A DNA stretch of 14,219 nt, from positions 1 through 14,219 of the forward strand of contig JANNRP010000212.1 of the NCBI GenBank assembly GCA_031401535.1, in the 5' to 3' direction. This document shows positions 6,107 through 12,278 of this stretch, piece after piece (position 1 is the stretch's first letter; each line of letters begins with the position of its first letter). The notes under the pieces are model-generated. The model worked only from the letters and a program-made list of their open reading frames with translations, was not told the origin of the DNA and did not search any database. This DNA comes from JAKFWF01 sp031401535 (GTDB lineage: Bacteria > Pseudomonadota > Alphaproteobacteria > Rhizobiales > Hyphomicrobiaceae). Made by a program: the position numbers and the translations under genes.

Positions 6107-6121
6107 GCTCGATTGTCGAGC
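6107..6121. promoter_or_regulatory. Inverted repeat GCTCGA-TTG-TCGAGC in the tctB upstream region
   Basis: Six-base perfect arms with a 3-base loop lie 42 bases upstream of the tctB ATG. It could form a leader hairpin or serve as an operator for tctBA. TTT systems are often controlled by a two-component pair such as TctD/TctE, but no such gene is here, so any link is speculative. Confidence 0.3.
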
Positions 6122-6167
6122 TTGTCGCGCGCTCCCACCTATACTGAAAGGGGCACCGTACAGGCGT

Positions 6168-6180
6168 CAGGCCGGGCCTG
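6168..6180. promoter_or_regulatory. Interrupted palindrome CAGGCC-G-GGCCTG between the barrel gene and tctB
   Basis: Six-base arms surround a single central base, about 50 bases downstream of the barrel-gene stop and about 100 bases upstream of tctB, all on the minus strand. An overlapping alternative hairpin pairs ACAGGC (6160-6165) with GCCTGT (6176-6181). No T run follows, so neither is a canonical intrinsic terminator. It may be an operator or a weak terminator. Confidence 0.3.
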
Positions 6181-6230
6181 TCCATGGCCATCGGCCAACA
6201 AAGTAAGGCGCGCGCAACGAGCTTGCAGGC

Positions 6231-7931
6231 CTATTGCCGGATGCGCACACCAACGCGCATTTCATCGGCGTTGTAGTTCCGCGTGACGTCGTCGGAGTTG
6301 AAGGCGGTGTGCTGGTACCGACTGAACAGCGTCACCTCGCGGTTGACGAAGTATTCGAGACCCACCGTTGATCTGGTCTCACGCTCGCTGAGTGCCACGC
6401 CAGTAAAGTCCTGCACCGTGTAACTCAGCCCTGCCGTACCGATCAATTGTCGCGTGAACCCATGCCGGACTTCAGCCCCGACCAGCCTCGATAGGGCGCC
6501 GCCCGAACCCGTGAGCGTCGTATCCGTCACATCCGATCTCGCGGTGACGAGGAACGACGTCAGTGCGCTCAGACGATAGGCAAGGTTTGCATCAATGATG
6601 ATGCCTTCGATCTCACGTAGGCGGCCATCATCAGGGCGTTGATGTGCGTAGCCTATACTTGCTTCGCCGCGCAACTTCTGTCCGATATTGCCGAACGACA
6701 GACCCACCCGCGTGCGATCACCGGTTGAATCGCGTCGAATGCCATCCGAAAGCGAGGCGACTTTGAATTCACGTTGGTTGAAGCCAACCTCGACGAATGC
6801 AAACAGTGTCGGTTTCAATTCCCACGAGGCGCGCACCGCCTCCTCCGCTACGCGAACATCGCGATCGCGGTTGCCGATTGTCCCTCCGCCAGTTGACGCC
6901 GTCGCCCCGAACTCGGTCTCGGCGACCGAACCACGCAGTTGCACACTGAGCCTGTTGAACCGCTGATTGAGCGCAATGGCAAACCGGTCAGTCGTGATGT
7001 CGGCGCGGGTCGCGGCGGCAGCCGACGCGTTGATCGAGGAGCGGCTGTCCTGCGACACGTCGCGCGACATCAGTGCTTCTACGTTGGTGCGCCGCGAGAT
7101 ATCGACCCGACCGCGCGCTTCGAGCGTGTAGGCGCGGTCGTTCTCGCTGGTGAATTCATTCAGATAGTTCAGCGTGCCATTGGCGCGGAATTCGAGCGCA
7201 TGTTTGCGCCAATTCGAAACTAATCGCGCCGACGGCCTAACGTCTAAGGCGATGTCGGAGCGCGGGCTGCTTGAGCGAAACAAGTTGGAATAAAATGTCG
7301 AACCGAGTTCAGCTTCGGGAAACAGCACGAACGATCCGAAGCGGACGCCCGGTGCTTCAAAAGGTTCGAACCGGAACAGCCGCTCGGGCCGCCGGTCCAG
7401 GATCGGGTCGACCTCGGCCTGGAACAACTGCGGATCGAAGCCTGCGGGCGGGTTCTCGAATACAGCAATATCGTCCGGCGATCGCGTGTCGGTATGCGTC
7501 GGGTCGTTACCATCCTGCGGTCCGCGTGGTTCGCCAGTCTGAACGATACCGTCCTGCGGCGCCAACAGCCCATCCCTGGGGACTGGGTCACCATCGCGCG
7601 GCACACGTCGTTGGCCGACCACGCCATCGCTGTCGGACAGATCGCCATCACCGGGAGTGTCTTCGGTGTCGGTTTCCGCCGCCTGATCTTCAGGCGTGAC
7701 CACTGGGCCCGCAGTGCCCCGCAAACGCTGATCGGCGGCGTTGGGATCGAAGGGTACCGGCAAACCGAAGGCACGCGGCACCACAGTTTGAGGCCGTGGC
7801 GGCGGATTGATCGTGGTCAACGTCGATGCGCTCGACTGCGCGCGGGCGACCCTCGGGTCGATGGCGAGGCCCAACAGCGTGGCCAAGGCAAAACCAAGGA
7901 CCAACCATATGTACTGTCGGGAAAAAATCAC
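6231..7931 (-). CDS. Outer-membrane beta-barrel protein (putative beta-barrel porin 2 type)
   Basis: A 566-aa exported barrel. The GTG at 7931 is chosen because AGGAG lies 9 bases ahead and translation then opens with a classic signal peptide (MIFSRQYIWLVLGFALATLL) and a V-A-R-A/Q cleavage site after residue 31. Residues 32-170 form a Pro/Asp-rich linker with P(R/Q)DG repeats. From about 190 to the end, alternating apolar/polar strands separated by turns indicate an outer-membrane barrel, e.g. 'ELGSTFYSNLFRSSSPRSDI' and the last strand 'EMRVGVRIRQ'. Such barrels occur in Hyphomicrobiales, sometimes near polysaccharide-export genes. The C-terminus ends in Gln rather than the common Phe/Tyr. 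It is divergent from kdsD, which supports an envelope role. Cargo unknown; a polysaccharide-secretin-like role is possible. Confidence 0.82.
   Translation of the reverse strand: MIFSRQYIWLVLGFALATLLGLAIDPRVARAQSSASTLTTINPPPRPQTVVPRAFGLPVPFDPNAADQRLRGTAGPVVTPEDQAAETDTEDTPGDGDLSDSDGVVGQRRVPRDGDPVPRDGLLAPQDGIVQTGEPRGPQDGNDPTHTDTRSPDDIAVFENPPAGFDPQLFQAEVDPILDRRPERLFRFEPFEAPGVRFGSFVLFPEAELGSTFYSNLFRSSSPRSDIALDVRPSARLVSNWRKHALEFRANGTLNYLNEFTSENDRAYTLEARGRVDISRRTNVEALMSRDVSQDSRSSINASAAAATRADITTDRFAIALNQRFNRLSVQLRGSVAETEFGATASTGGGTIGNRDRDVRVAEEAVRASWELKPTLFAFVEVGFNQREFKVASLSDGIRRDSTGDRTRVGLSFGNIGQKLRGEASIGYAHQRPDDGRLREIEGIIIDANLAYRLSALTSFLVTARSDVTDTTLTGSGGALSRLVGAEVRHGFTRQLIGTAGLSYTVQDFTGVALSERETRSTVGLEYFVNREVTLFSRYQHTAFNSDDVTRNYNADEMRVGVRIRQ
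7509..7601 (-). repeat. P(R/Q)DG repeats with 7-residue spacing in the barrel protein linker
   Basis: Inside the N-terminal linker of the barrel protein, PRDG (111-114), PRDG (118-121), PQDG (125-128) and PQDG (138-141) recur. The first three steps are exactly 7 residues (21 bases) and the last is 13. The units are DPV, LLA and IVQ interspersed, so the protein motif is conserved more than the DNA. They could form a flexible periplasmic spacer or a calcium- or peptidoglycan-binding segment; no function is demonstrable. Confidence 0.6.
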
Positions 7932-7975
7932 CGTCGAGCGCTCCTGGCACGAATCATTATTCGGAACGCAGCACC

Positions 7976-8003
7976 CCGTTTGGAAACGGTAGGCGTGAAC
8001 GGT
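7976..8003. promoter_or_regulatory. Palindrome CCGTTT-GG-AAACGG plus a further AACGGT copy, between divergent envelope genes
   Basis: Arms at 7976-7981 and 7984-7989 form a 14-bp palindrome. A third AACGGT half-site stands at 7998-8003, embedded in GTGAACGGTTAAC. The cluster lies between the barrel gene start (7931, minus) and the kdsD promoter (8062, plus), where a shared regulator would bind. The GTTAAC core resembles a half-site of the cell-cycle regulator CtrA, but the full TTAA-N7-TTAA pattern is absent. Confidence 0.35.
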
Positions 8004-8061
8004 TAACAGGGTGTTGATTGCAGCGACGCGCGCCTTATGAACAGGCTGGCCCAGCGTCGGT

Positions 8062-8090
8062 TTGGCGATCGGCCCTCGCTTTGCTATAGC
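8062..8090 (+). promoter_or_regulatory. Candidate sigma-70-type promoter of kdsD
   Basis: TTGGCG (8062-8067), exactly 17 bases, then TATAGC (8085-8090). This predicts a transcript starting near 8097 and a leader of about 50 bases before the kdsD ATG at 8146. It also argues against the upstream in-frame TTG at 8062, which would be the -35 itself. Confidence 0.55.
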
Positions 8091-8145
8091 CAGTACAGCA
8101 TGGGATCGGCGTATCAGCGACCGGCTCGAGAGTGGACGACGGACC

Positions 8146-9165
8146 ATGACGCAGGCGGCAGCACCAAAGCTTGAGCCTCACCGCGACATTGCACAAGAAG
8201 CACGAGCGGCAGTCACATCGGCCCAGCGCACGCTCGATCTTGAGTTGCAGGGCCTGTCAGCCGTCCACCAGTCGCTCAACGGCGCTCTGGCTGAACCGTT
8301 CAACAAGGCCATCGAAATTCTAACGGCGACGCGTGGTCGAGTCATCATTACGGGCATCGGCAAGAGTGGCCATATCGGCCAGAAGTTGGCGGCGACTTTC
8401 GCTTCGACAGGCACGCCCGCGTTCTTTGTGCACCCAAGCGAAGCATCCCACGGCGACCTTGGCATGATTATGCGTGAAGACTGTATTCTGGCCATGTCCT
8501 GGTCGGGCGAGACAGTGGAGTTGTCAAACATCTTGAACTTTGCCGGCCGCTTCGCCGTACCGTTGATCGCCATCACATCCAAGCAGGAGAGCGCGCTAGG
8601 CCGTGCCGCCAACGTGGTTCTGGAATTGCCACGCGCCCAGGAGGCTTGTCCACACGGGCTGGCCCCCACGACATCGACAACGATGCAGCTGGCGATCGGA
8701 GATTGCCTCGCCATTGCCCTGCTCGAGGCCAAGGGCTTCACGGCGCACGATTTCAAAGTCTTTCATCCAGGCGGATCTTTGGGCGCGAAACTCAAGTTCG
8801 TTGCCGATGTCATGCACAAAGGCGATCGGCTGCCGCTCGCCGCCGATGACGAAGTCATGAGCCGCGCGCTCGTCACCATGACCTCAAAGGCGCTCGGCTG
8901 CCTCGGCATCGTCGACCACTCCGGAAAATTCGTCGGCATCATCACCGATGGCGACTTGCGTCGTCATATGGGTGCGGATCTGCTGGCCGCGACAACGGCG
9001 CAGATTATGACGCGTAGGCCAAAAACGATTGCTCCAACTATGTTGGCGTCCGCAGCCTTGGAGCAGATCAATGCATCACGCATTACCGCGCTATTTGTCG
9101 TCGAGAATGATCGGCCGGTCGGCATCGTCCATGTTCACGACTTGCTGCGGGCGGGCGTTGCCTGA
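8146..9165 (+). CDS. kdsD: D-arabinose 5-phosphate isomerase, KpsF/GutQ/KdsD family (SIS + two CBS domains)
   Basis: Interconverts D-ribulose 5-phosphate and D-arabinose 5-phosphate, the first step to Kdo for lipopolysaccharide or capsule, in the cytoplasm. The 339-aa length is standard. The SIS domain (about 45-200) holds 'GIGKSGHIGQKLAATFASTG' (70-89) and 'MSWSGETVELSN' (117-128). Counterparts of the E. coli active-site residues are Lys73, Glu125, Glu166 ('PRAQEACPHGLAPTTST') and His207 ('DFKVFHPGGSLGAKL'); all four are present, so it should be active. Two CBS domains follow (about 220-275 and 285-336; 'FVGIITDGDLRRHM'). I chose the ATG at 8146 because residues upstream are not family-like and lie in the promoter. 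The Shine-Dalgarno is weak. GutQ-like or capsule-specific paralogues are alternatives; the symbol is by family and cell-wall context. Confidence 0.93.
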   Translation: MTQAAAPKLEPHRDIAQEARAAVTSAQRTLDLELQGLSAVHQSLNGALAEPFNKAIEILTATRGRVIITGIGKSGHIGQKLAATFASTGTPAFFVHPSEASHGDLGMIMREDCILAMSWSGETVELSNILNFAGRFAVPLIAITSKQESALGRAANVVLELPRAQEACPHGLAPTTSTTMQLAIGDCLAIALLEAKGFTAHDFKVFHPGGSLGAKLKFVADVMHKGDRLPLAADDEVMSRALVTMTSKALGCLGIVDHSGKFVGIITDGDLRRHMGADLLAATTAQIMTRRPKTIAPTMLASAALEQINASRITALFVVENDRPVGIVHVHDLLRAGVA

Positions 9166-9183
9166 GATTGCCGATCGGCGATC
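9166..9183. terminator. Near-perfect palindrome between convergent genes, possible bidirectional terminator hairpin
   Basis: GATTGCC-GATC-GGCGATC begins right after the kdsD stop and overlaps the stop of the convergent hypothetical gene (9184-9182). As RNA it makes a 7-bp stem (one G-U pair) with a GAUC loop, usable from either strand. No U tract follows, so Rho-independent termination is doubtful; its placement is what suggests the role. Confidence 0.35.
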
Positions 9184-9778
9184 AACCGCGCCCGGATACA
9201 CGCATCATCAGATAAGCATTGATCAAACTGAGCATCTCAATCTTCACGGTCTCGGACCTGTTGACATATTCGATGACCGGCCAAGCGAGATAACCGTTGA
9301 CGCCGGTGACATTCGCCATGCCCGGCGTCGCATCGACCGCAACTCCATCCTTGATCACAACGCGCGGCGCAAAGGTCGCCTTGATCGGCACGACACTTTC
9401 CTTGGTGACAATCTCACAGACCACTGGTTGCGGTGGGGCTTCGAACACGAGATCCGGCGCGGTCAGAGCTTCAACAACCAGCGCCCGGGCGATTTTGATC
9501 GACACCGTGCAGCGCGCATCCTGTAGCATCTCGCGGGTCAGGCGGCGCAGATCCTCGCGTTCCTTGTCAGCGAGCCAAGTTGGATAGTCGCAGACCAGAT
9601 CACGGCCACGCGCCTGGGCCAGTTGCCAAAAACAATTGTTGGTCCGTGCCTCGGCCTGCGTGCGGGTGGGGCTGGCAGCATCCAAACGACCAGAAACTCC
9701 GCCTAGGAGAGCAAGAAATACTGCAGCGCCAGCAACTGCAAGAATACAAGCGCCCAAGCGATCGAGAAATCGGATCAT
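9182..9778 (-). CDS. Exported or membrane-anchored hypothetical protein with four cysteines
   Basis: A 198-aa protein of no family I recognise. It opens MIRFLDRLGACILAVAGAAV and then FLALLGGVSG, a basic start plus about 22 apolar residues: a signal peptide or an N-terminal anchor. The body, read as periplasmic, has Cys49, Cys63, Cys90 and Cys121, which could make two disulfides, and a mixed alpha/beta character ('ADKEREDLRRLTREMLQD', 'VVCEIVTKESVVPIKATF'). The C-terminal half contains 'GVNGYLAWPVIEYVNRSET'. AGGA lies about 10 bases before the ATG at 9778. Codon use resembles its neighbours, so this is an ordinary resident gene. It converges on kdsD with 16 bases between stops and diverges from the oxidase IV/pnt operon. 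No function should be claimed. Confidence 0.75.
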   Translation of the reverse strand: MIRFLDRLGACILAVAGAAVFLALLGGVSGRLDAASPTRTQAEARTNNCFWQLAQARGRDLVCDYPTWLADKEREDLRRLTREMLQDARCTVSIKIARALVVEALTAPDLVFEAPPQPVVCEIVTKESVVPIKATFAPRVVIKDGVAVDATPGMANVTGVNGYLAWPVIEYVNRSETVKIEMLSLINAYLMMRVSGRG

Positions 9779-9873
9779 CGTGACTTTGTCCTGACACCGT
9801 ATCAGCCATGAGTTGCGGGGTCAGAAGCCCGCCCATTGCGGACTTTTGAGGGAGAAATGATGGCCTAACTTGC

Positions 9874-9900
9874 TTGAAGACTGATCAGGCTTGGTATAGC
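9874..9900 (+). promoter_or_regulatory. Candidate promoter of the oxidase IV-pnt operon
   Basis: TATAGC (9895-9900), the same -10 as proposed for kdsD, lies 38 bases before the ATG at 9939. The best -35 is TTGAAG (9874-9879) with a 15-base spacer, or CTTGAA with 16, which is suboptimal. Support comes mainly from the -10 and position. Confidence 0.4.
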
Positions 9901-9938
9901 TACTGCCGTGAACACTTATACAGCAGACGAGGACAACG

Positions 9939-10082
9939 ATGAGCAGCAACCAGGCCGGTGGCCACCCCGACATGGATTACAGCGCGCACAATCGCACCTA
10001 TAGCGGCTTCATTTCGGCGACGAAGTTTGCCGTCATCTTCCTGGTGGCATTGCTCGTTGGGATGTTCATTTTCCTGGTCTAA
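9939..10082 (+). CDS. aa3-type cytochrome c oxidase subunit IV-like microprotein (47 aa)
   Basis: A 47-aa single-helix membrane protein. The N-terminal soluble part contains 'MDYSAHNRTYSGFISATKFA' (12-31), matching the D-Y-x-x-H-x-x-T-Y-x-x-F block of the bacterial aa3 oxidase subunit IV family; residues 28-47 form one transmembrane helix ending the protein. GAGG lies 6 bases ahead of the ATG. In alphaproteobacterial aa3 oxidases this subunit packs against the core, and its exact role is minor or unclear. It precedes pntAA by 94 bases on the same strand, an arrangement I recall from other alphaproteobacteria. It is easily missed because of its size. The other oxidase subunits are not in the window. 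An alternative is a transhydrogenase accessory peptide. Confidence 0.85.
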   Translation: MSSNQAGGHPDMDYSAHNRTYSGFISATKFAVIFLVALLVGMFIFLV

Positions 10083-10176
10083 CAATCGGGTGCGCTTGAT
10101 CCGATGCTGAAGTCCCGGCGTTTGACCCGAGTCTGCATCACCGAATTCCCTCATATCAACGCTGGATCCTCAAGCG

Positions 10177-11313
10177 ATGGTCACAATTGCCGTTACGGCT
10201 GAAAGCACGGGCGAAACCCGCGTCGCAGTCTCTCCCGACACCGTGAAAAAGCTGGTCGGCCTCGGCTGCACCGTGAAGGTTGAGGCAGGCGCGGGGCTGA
10301 AATCGCGCTTTGCCGATGCCGCTTATCAGACCGCTGGTGCCACAGTCGGCACCCACTCCGACACCGTGACCGGCGCCGATGTGCTGCTCAAGGTCAATCG
10401 GCCATCTGCCGTCGAAGTTCAGGCCTTGAAACCGGGCGCCATTGTTGCGTCGATCATGCAGCCGTACGACGATCGCGTCGGCCTCGATGCCCTGGGAGCA
10501 ACGGGTGCGAGCCTGTTCGCCATGGAATTCATGCCGCGCATCAGCCGCGCGCAATCGATGGACGTGCTTTCGAGCCAGGCCAACCTCGCCGGTTACAAGG
10601 CCGTGGTCGACGCCGCATCATTGTTCGAGCAAGCGGTGCCGATGATGATGACCGCGGCTGGTACGGTGCCAGCTTCCAAGGTGTTCATTATGGGCGTCGG
10701 CGTCGCCGGTCTGCAGGCAATCGCAACTGCTCGACGGCTCGGCGCCATCGTCACAGCGACCGACGTTCGACCGGCAACCAAGGAGCAGGTGGCATCGCTC
10801 GGCGCAAAGTTCATCGCGGTCGAGGACGACGAGTTCAAACAGGCGCAGACGGCTGCCGGCTACGCCAAGCCGATGTCGGTCGAATATCAGAAGAAGCAGG
10901 CAGAGCTGGTTTCCAATCACATCAAGACCCAGGATATCGTGATTACCACGGCGTTGATTCCGGGGCGGCCAGCCCCCAAGCTCGTTACAAAGGCGATGGT
11001 GGACGCAATGAAGCCAGGCGCGGTCATCATGGACCTGGCGGCCGAGCGTGGTGGCAACTGCGAGCTGACCGAGCCCGGCAAAATCGTCGAACATGGTGGT
11101 GTACGAATATCAGGCCCCCTCAATCTCGCCGGTACCGTACCGGTCAACGCCTCCAGCCTCTATGCCAAGAACCTCGTGACGTTCTTCGAGACCATGTTCG
11201 ACAAAAAGGAAAAGGCACTTGCCGTCAATTGGGACGACGAGTTGATCAAGGGCACGCTGATCGCGAAGGGTGGCAAAATCGTCCACCCGAGCCTCGCGCC
11301 GAAGGAGAGCTGA
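10177..11313 (+). CDS. pntAA: Proton-translocating NAD(P) transhydrogenase alpha subunit, soluble NAD(H)-binding part
   Basis: The 378-aa dI component of transhydrogenase, which binds NAD(H) on the cytoplasmic side and exchanges hydride with NADP(H) on PntB, driven by proton entry. Seen in the sequence: the N-terminal alanine-dehydrogenase-like domain ('GETRVAVSPDTVKKL', 12-26); the RQD loop 'RISRAQSMDVLSSQANLAGY' (121-140); and the Rossmann motif 'MGVGVAGLQAIATARRLGA' (172-190), with Asp196 closing the second strand as expected for NAD. The split gene form (pntAA, pntAB) is common in alphaproteobacteria, whereas E. coli has one fused pntA. The ATG at 10177 matches the family N-terminus although its ribosome-binding site is weak. 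Its AAGGAG near the 3' end serves pntAB. Length and motifs are complete, so it should be functional. Confidence 0.97.
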   Translation: MVTIAVTAESTGETRVAVSPDTVKKLVGLGCTVKVEAGAGLKSRFADAAYQTAGATVGTHSDTVTGADVLLKVNRPSAVEVQALKPGAIVASIMQPYDDRVGLDALGATGASLFAMEFMPRISRAQSMDVLSSQANLAGYKAVVDAASLFEQAVPMMMTAAGTVPASKVFIMGVGVAGLQAIATARRLGAIVTATDVRPATKEQVASLGAKFIAVEDDEFKQAQTAAGYAKPMSVEYQKKQAELVSNHIKTQDIVITTALIPGRPAPKLVTKAMVDAMKPGAVIMDLAAERGGNCELTEPGKIVEHGGVRISGPLNLAGTVPVNASSLYAKNLVTFFETMFDKKEKALAVNWDDELIKGTLIAKGGKIVHPSLAPKES

Positions 11314-11315
11314 TA

Positions 11316-11714
11316 GTGGCCAAGATGAAAACAGCTTCGAGAACCGCCTCCGCTTCGGCGGCTATACTGCTGGCATCGACCGGATTTGCCTACGCGGCGG
11401 GTGGTGCCGACGTCGCACCTGCGATTTACCAGTTGATGGTTTTCGTGATCGCGATCTTCGTCGGCTACTTCGTGGTCTGGGGCGTCACGCCCGCGCTGCA
11501 CACGCCGCTCATGGCGGTTACCAATGCAATCTCGTCGGTGATCGTGGTCGGCGCTCTGCTGGCGGTCGGGGTGGCGCTGGTCAACACCGGTTCTGGCTTT
11601 GCCAAGTTCTTCGGCTTCCTGGCGCTGGTGATGGCCGCGGTGAACATCTTCGGTGGCTTCCTCGTTACCCAGCGTATGCTCGCGATGTACAAGAAAAAAG
11701 ACGCGAAGAAGTGA
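11316..11714 (+). CDS. pntAB: NAD(P) transhydrogenase alpha subunit, membrane part
   Basis: A 132-aa membrane component (half of dII) that helps form the proton channel with PntB. The GTG at 11316 starts 2 bases after the pntAA stop with AGGAG 8 bases ahead; the ATG at 11325 would be 17 bases away, so GTG is preferred. The core is 'FVGYFVVWGVTPALHTPLMA' then 'VTNAISSVIVVGALLAVG', the strongly conserved PntAB block, and 'FFGFLALVMAAVNIFGGFLV', with a basic KKKDAKK tail. Three transmembrane helices are clear (about 45-65, 75-95 and 100-122). Before them residues 1-29 look like a signal peptide ('SAAILLASTGFAYA'), so the first hydrophobic segment may be cleaved or act as a fourth helix. It works with pntAA and pntB on either side. 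Confidence 0.96.
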   Translation: MAKMKTASRTASASAAILLASTGFAYAAGGADVAPAIYQLMVFVIAIFVGYFVVWGVTPALHTPLMAVTNAISSVIVVGALLAVGVALVNTGSGFAKFFGFLALVMAAVNIFGGFLVTQRMLAMYKKKDAKK

Positions 11715-11740
11715 AGCACTGACGGGCCAATGGTGTGACT

Positions 11741-12217
11741 ATGCAAACCGGTCGCCGATCAAAGTGGGTAGTCCTGAGCCTCTGCACGATCGCGGCGATC
11801 ATTCTCCCCGGCTGCGCCAGTACGGAGCAGTTCCAAAAATCACTACAAATGGGCCGCGATAAAATTTCGAGCGATATTCGAATAATCTCTGGGCAGGTTC
11901 GGCCTGAACATCTCGATCGATGCAAGAAACTAATAGAGTCGGATAAGAACTTATATGGCTTGTCATGGCAACTGACCGGCCCGCTTTCACCAAACATGAA
12001 ATCGACCTGTGAAGCTCGAACGGCCAGTCTTGAAGCCACCACTCTAGGATCCGTTGCCTACTTGGCACCGGCAACGTTTCCGGGCAACCCGATTTTTTCT
12101 CCCGAACCAAAACCAGGCCATGCAGGTTGCCTGTTCACCATCGAAATGGGTGAAGTGACCATAAAGCTGGGTGCTCCGACGGGCGCCAAATCCAACAGTG
12201 CTTGCCATAGAATATAA
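11741..12217 (+). CDS. Putative lipoprotein of unknown function inserted between pntAB and pntB
   Basis: A 158-aa ORF from the ATG at 11741 (an in-frame GTG at 11735 is possible). The N-terminus MQTGRRSKWVVLSLCTIAAI continues to a lipobox ILPGC with Cys25 as the lipidated residue; Pro at -2 is unusual but tolerated. The mature part has four more Cys (61, 90, 130, 155) and no domain I know. Base composition differs from its neighbours: three 60-base rows I counted (11821-12000) are 43-47% GC, below what the pnt genes look like, with AT-ending codons and ATA codons. No clear Shine-Dalgarno precedes it. In the pnt clusters I know, pntAB and pntB are adjacent, so this looks like an insertion of foreign or fast-evolving DNA. 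The signal peptide plus lipobox argue that it is real rather than chance. Confidence 0.6.
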   Translation: MQTGRRSKWVVLSLCTIAAIILPGCASTEQFQKSLQMGRDKISSDIRIISGQVRPEHLDRCKKLIESDKNLYGLSWQLTGPLSPNMKSTCEARTASLEATTLGSVAYLAPATFPGNPIFSPEPKPGHAGCLFTIEMGEVTIKLGAPTGAKSNSACHRI

Positions 12218-12278
12218 TTTCAGATTCGCCCACAAGCAGCAGATCAGCCCTGGGCCAGAGACGAACCGGAAACAACGA

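Noticed and set aside
7494..8006. Plus-strand frames opposite the barrel gene's N-terminus
   Set aside because: They run antisense through the signal peptide and repeat linker and match nothing.
7996..8020. CtrA binding site in GTGAACGGTTAACAGG
   Set aside because: Only one TTAAC half is present and the TTAA-N7-TTAA spacing is not met.
8062..8145. Upstream TTG start for kdsD
   Set aside because: The extra 28 residues are not family-like and the TTG is part of a good -35 element.
9779..9938. tRNA or small RNA gene between the hypothetical gene and oxidase IV
   Set aside because: No cloverleaf, CCA end or T-arm GTTCRA motif; only a promoter-like -10 is seen.
10618..11094. 158-codon minus-strand frame opposite pntAA
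   Set aside because: Antisense to the conserved NAD-binding core; His/Leu/Arg composition is an artefact of GC-rich codons.
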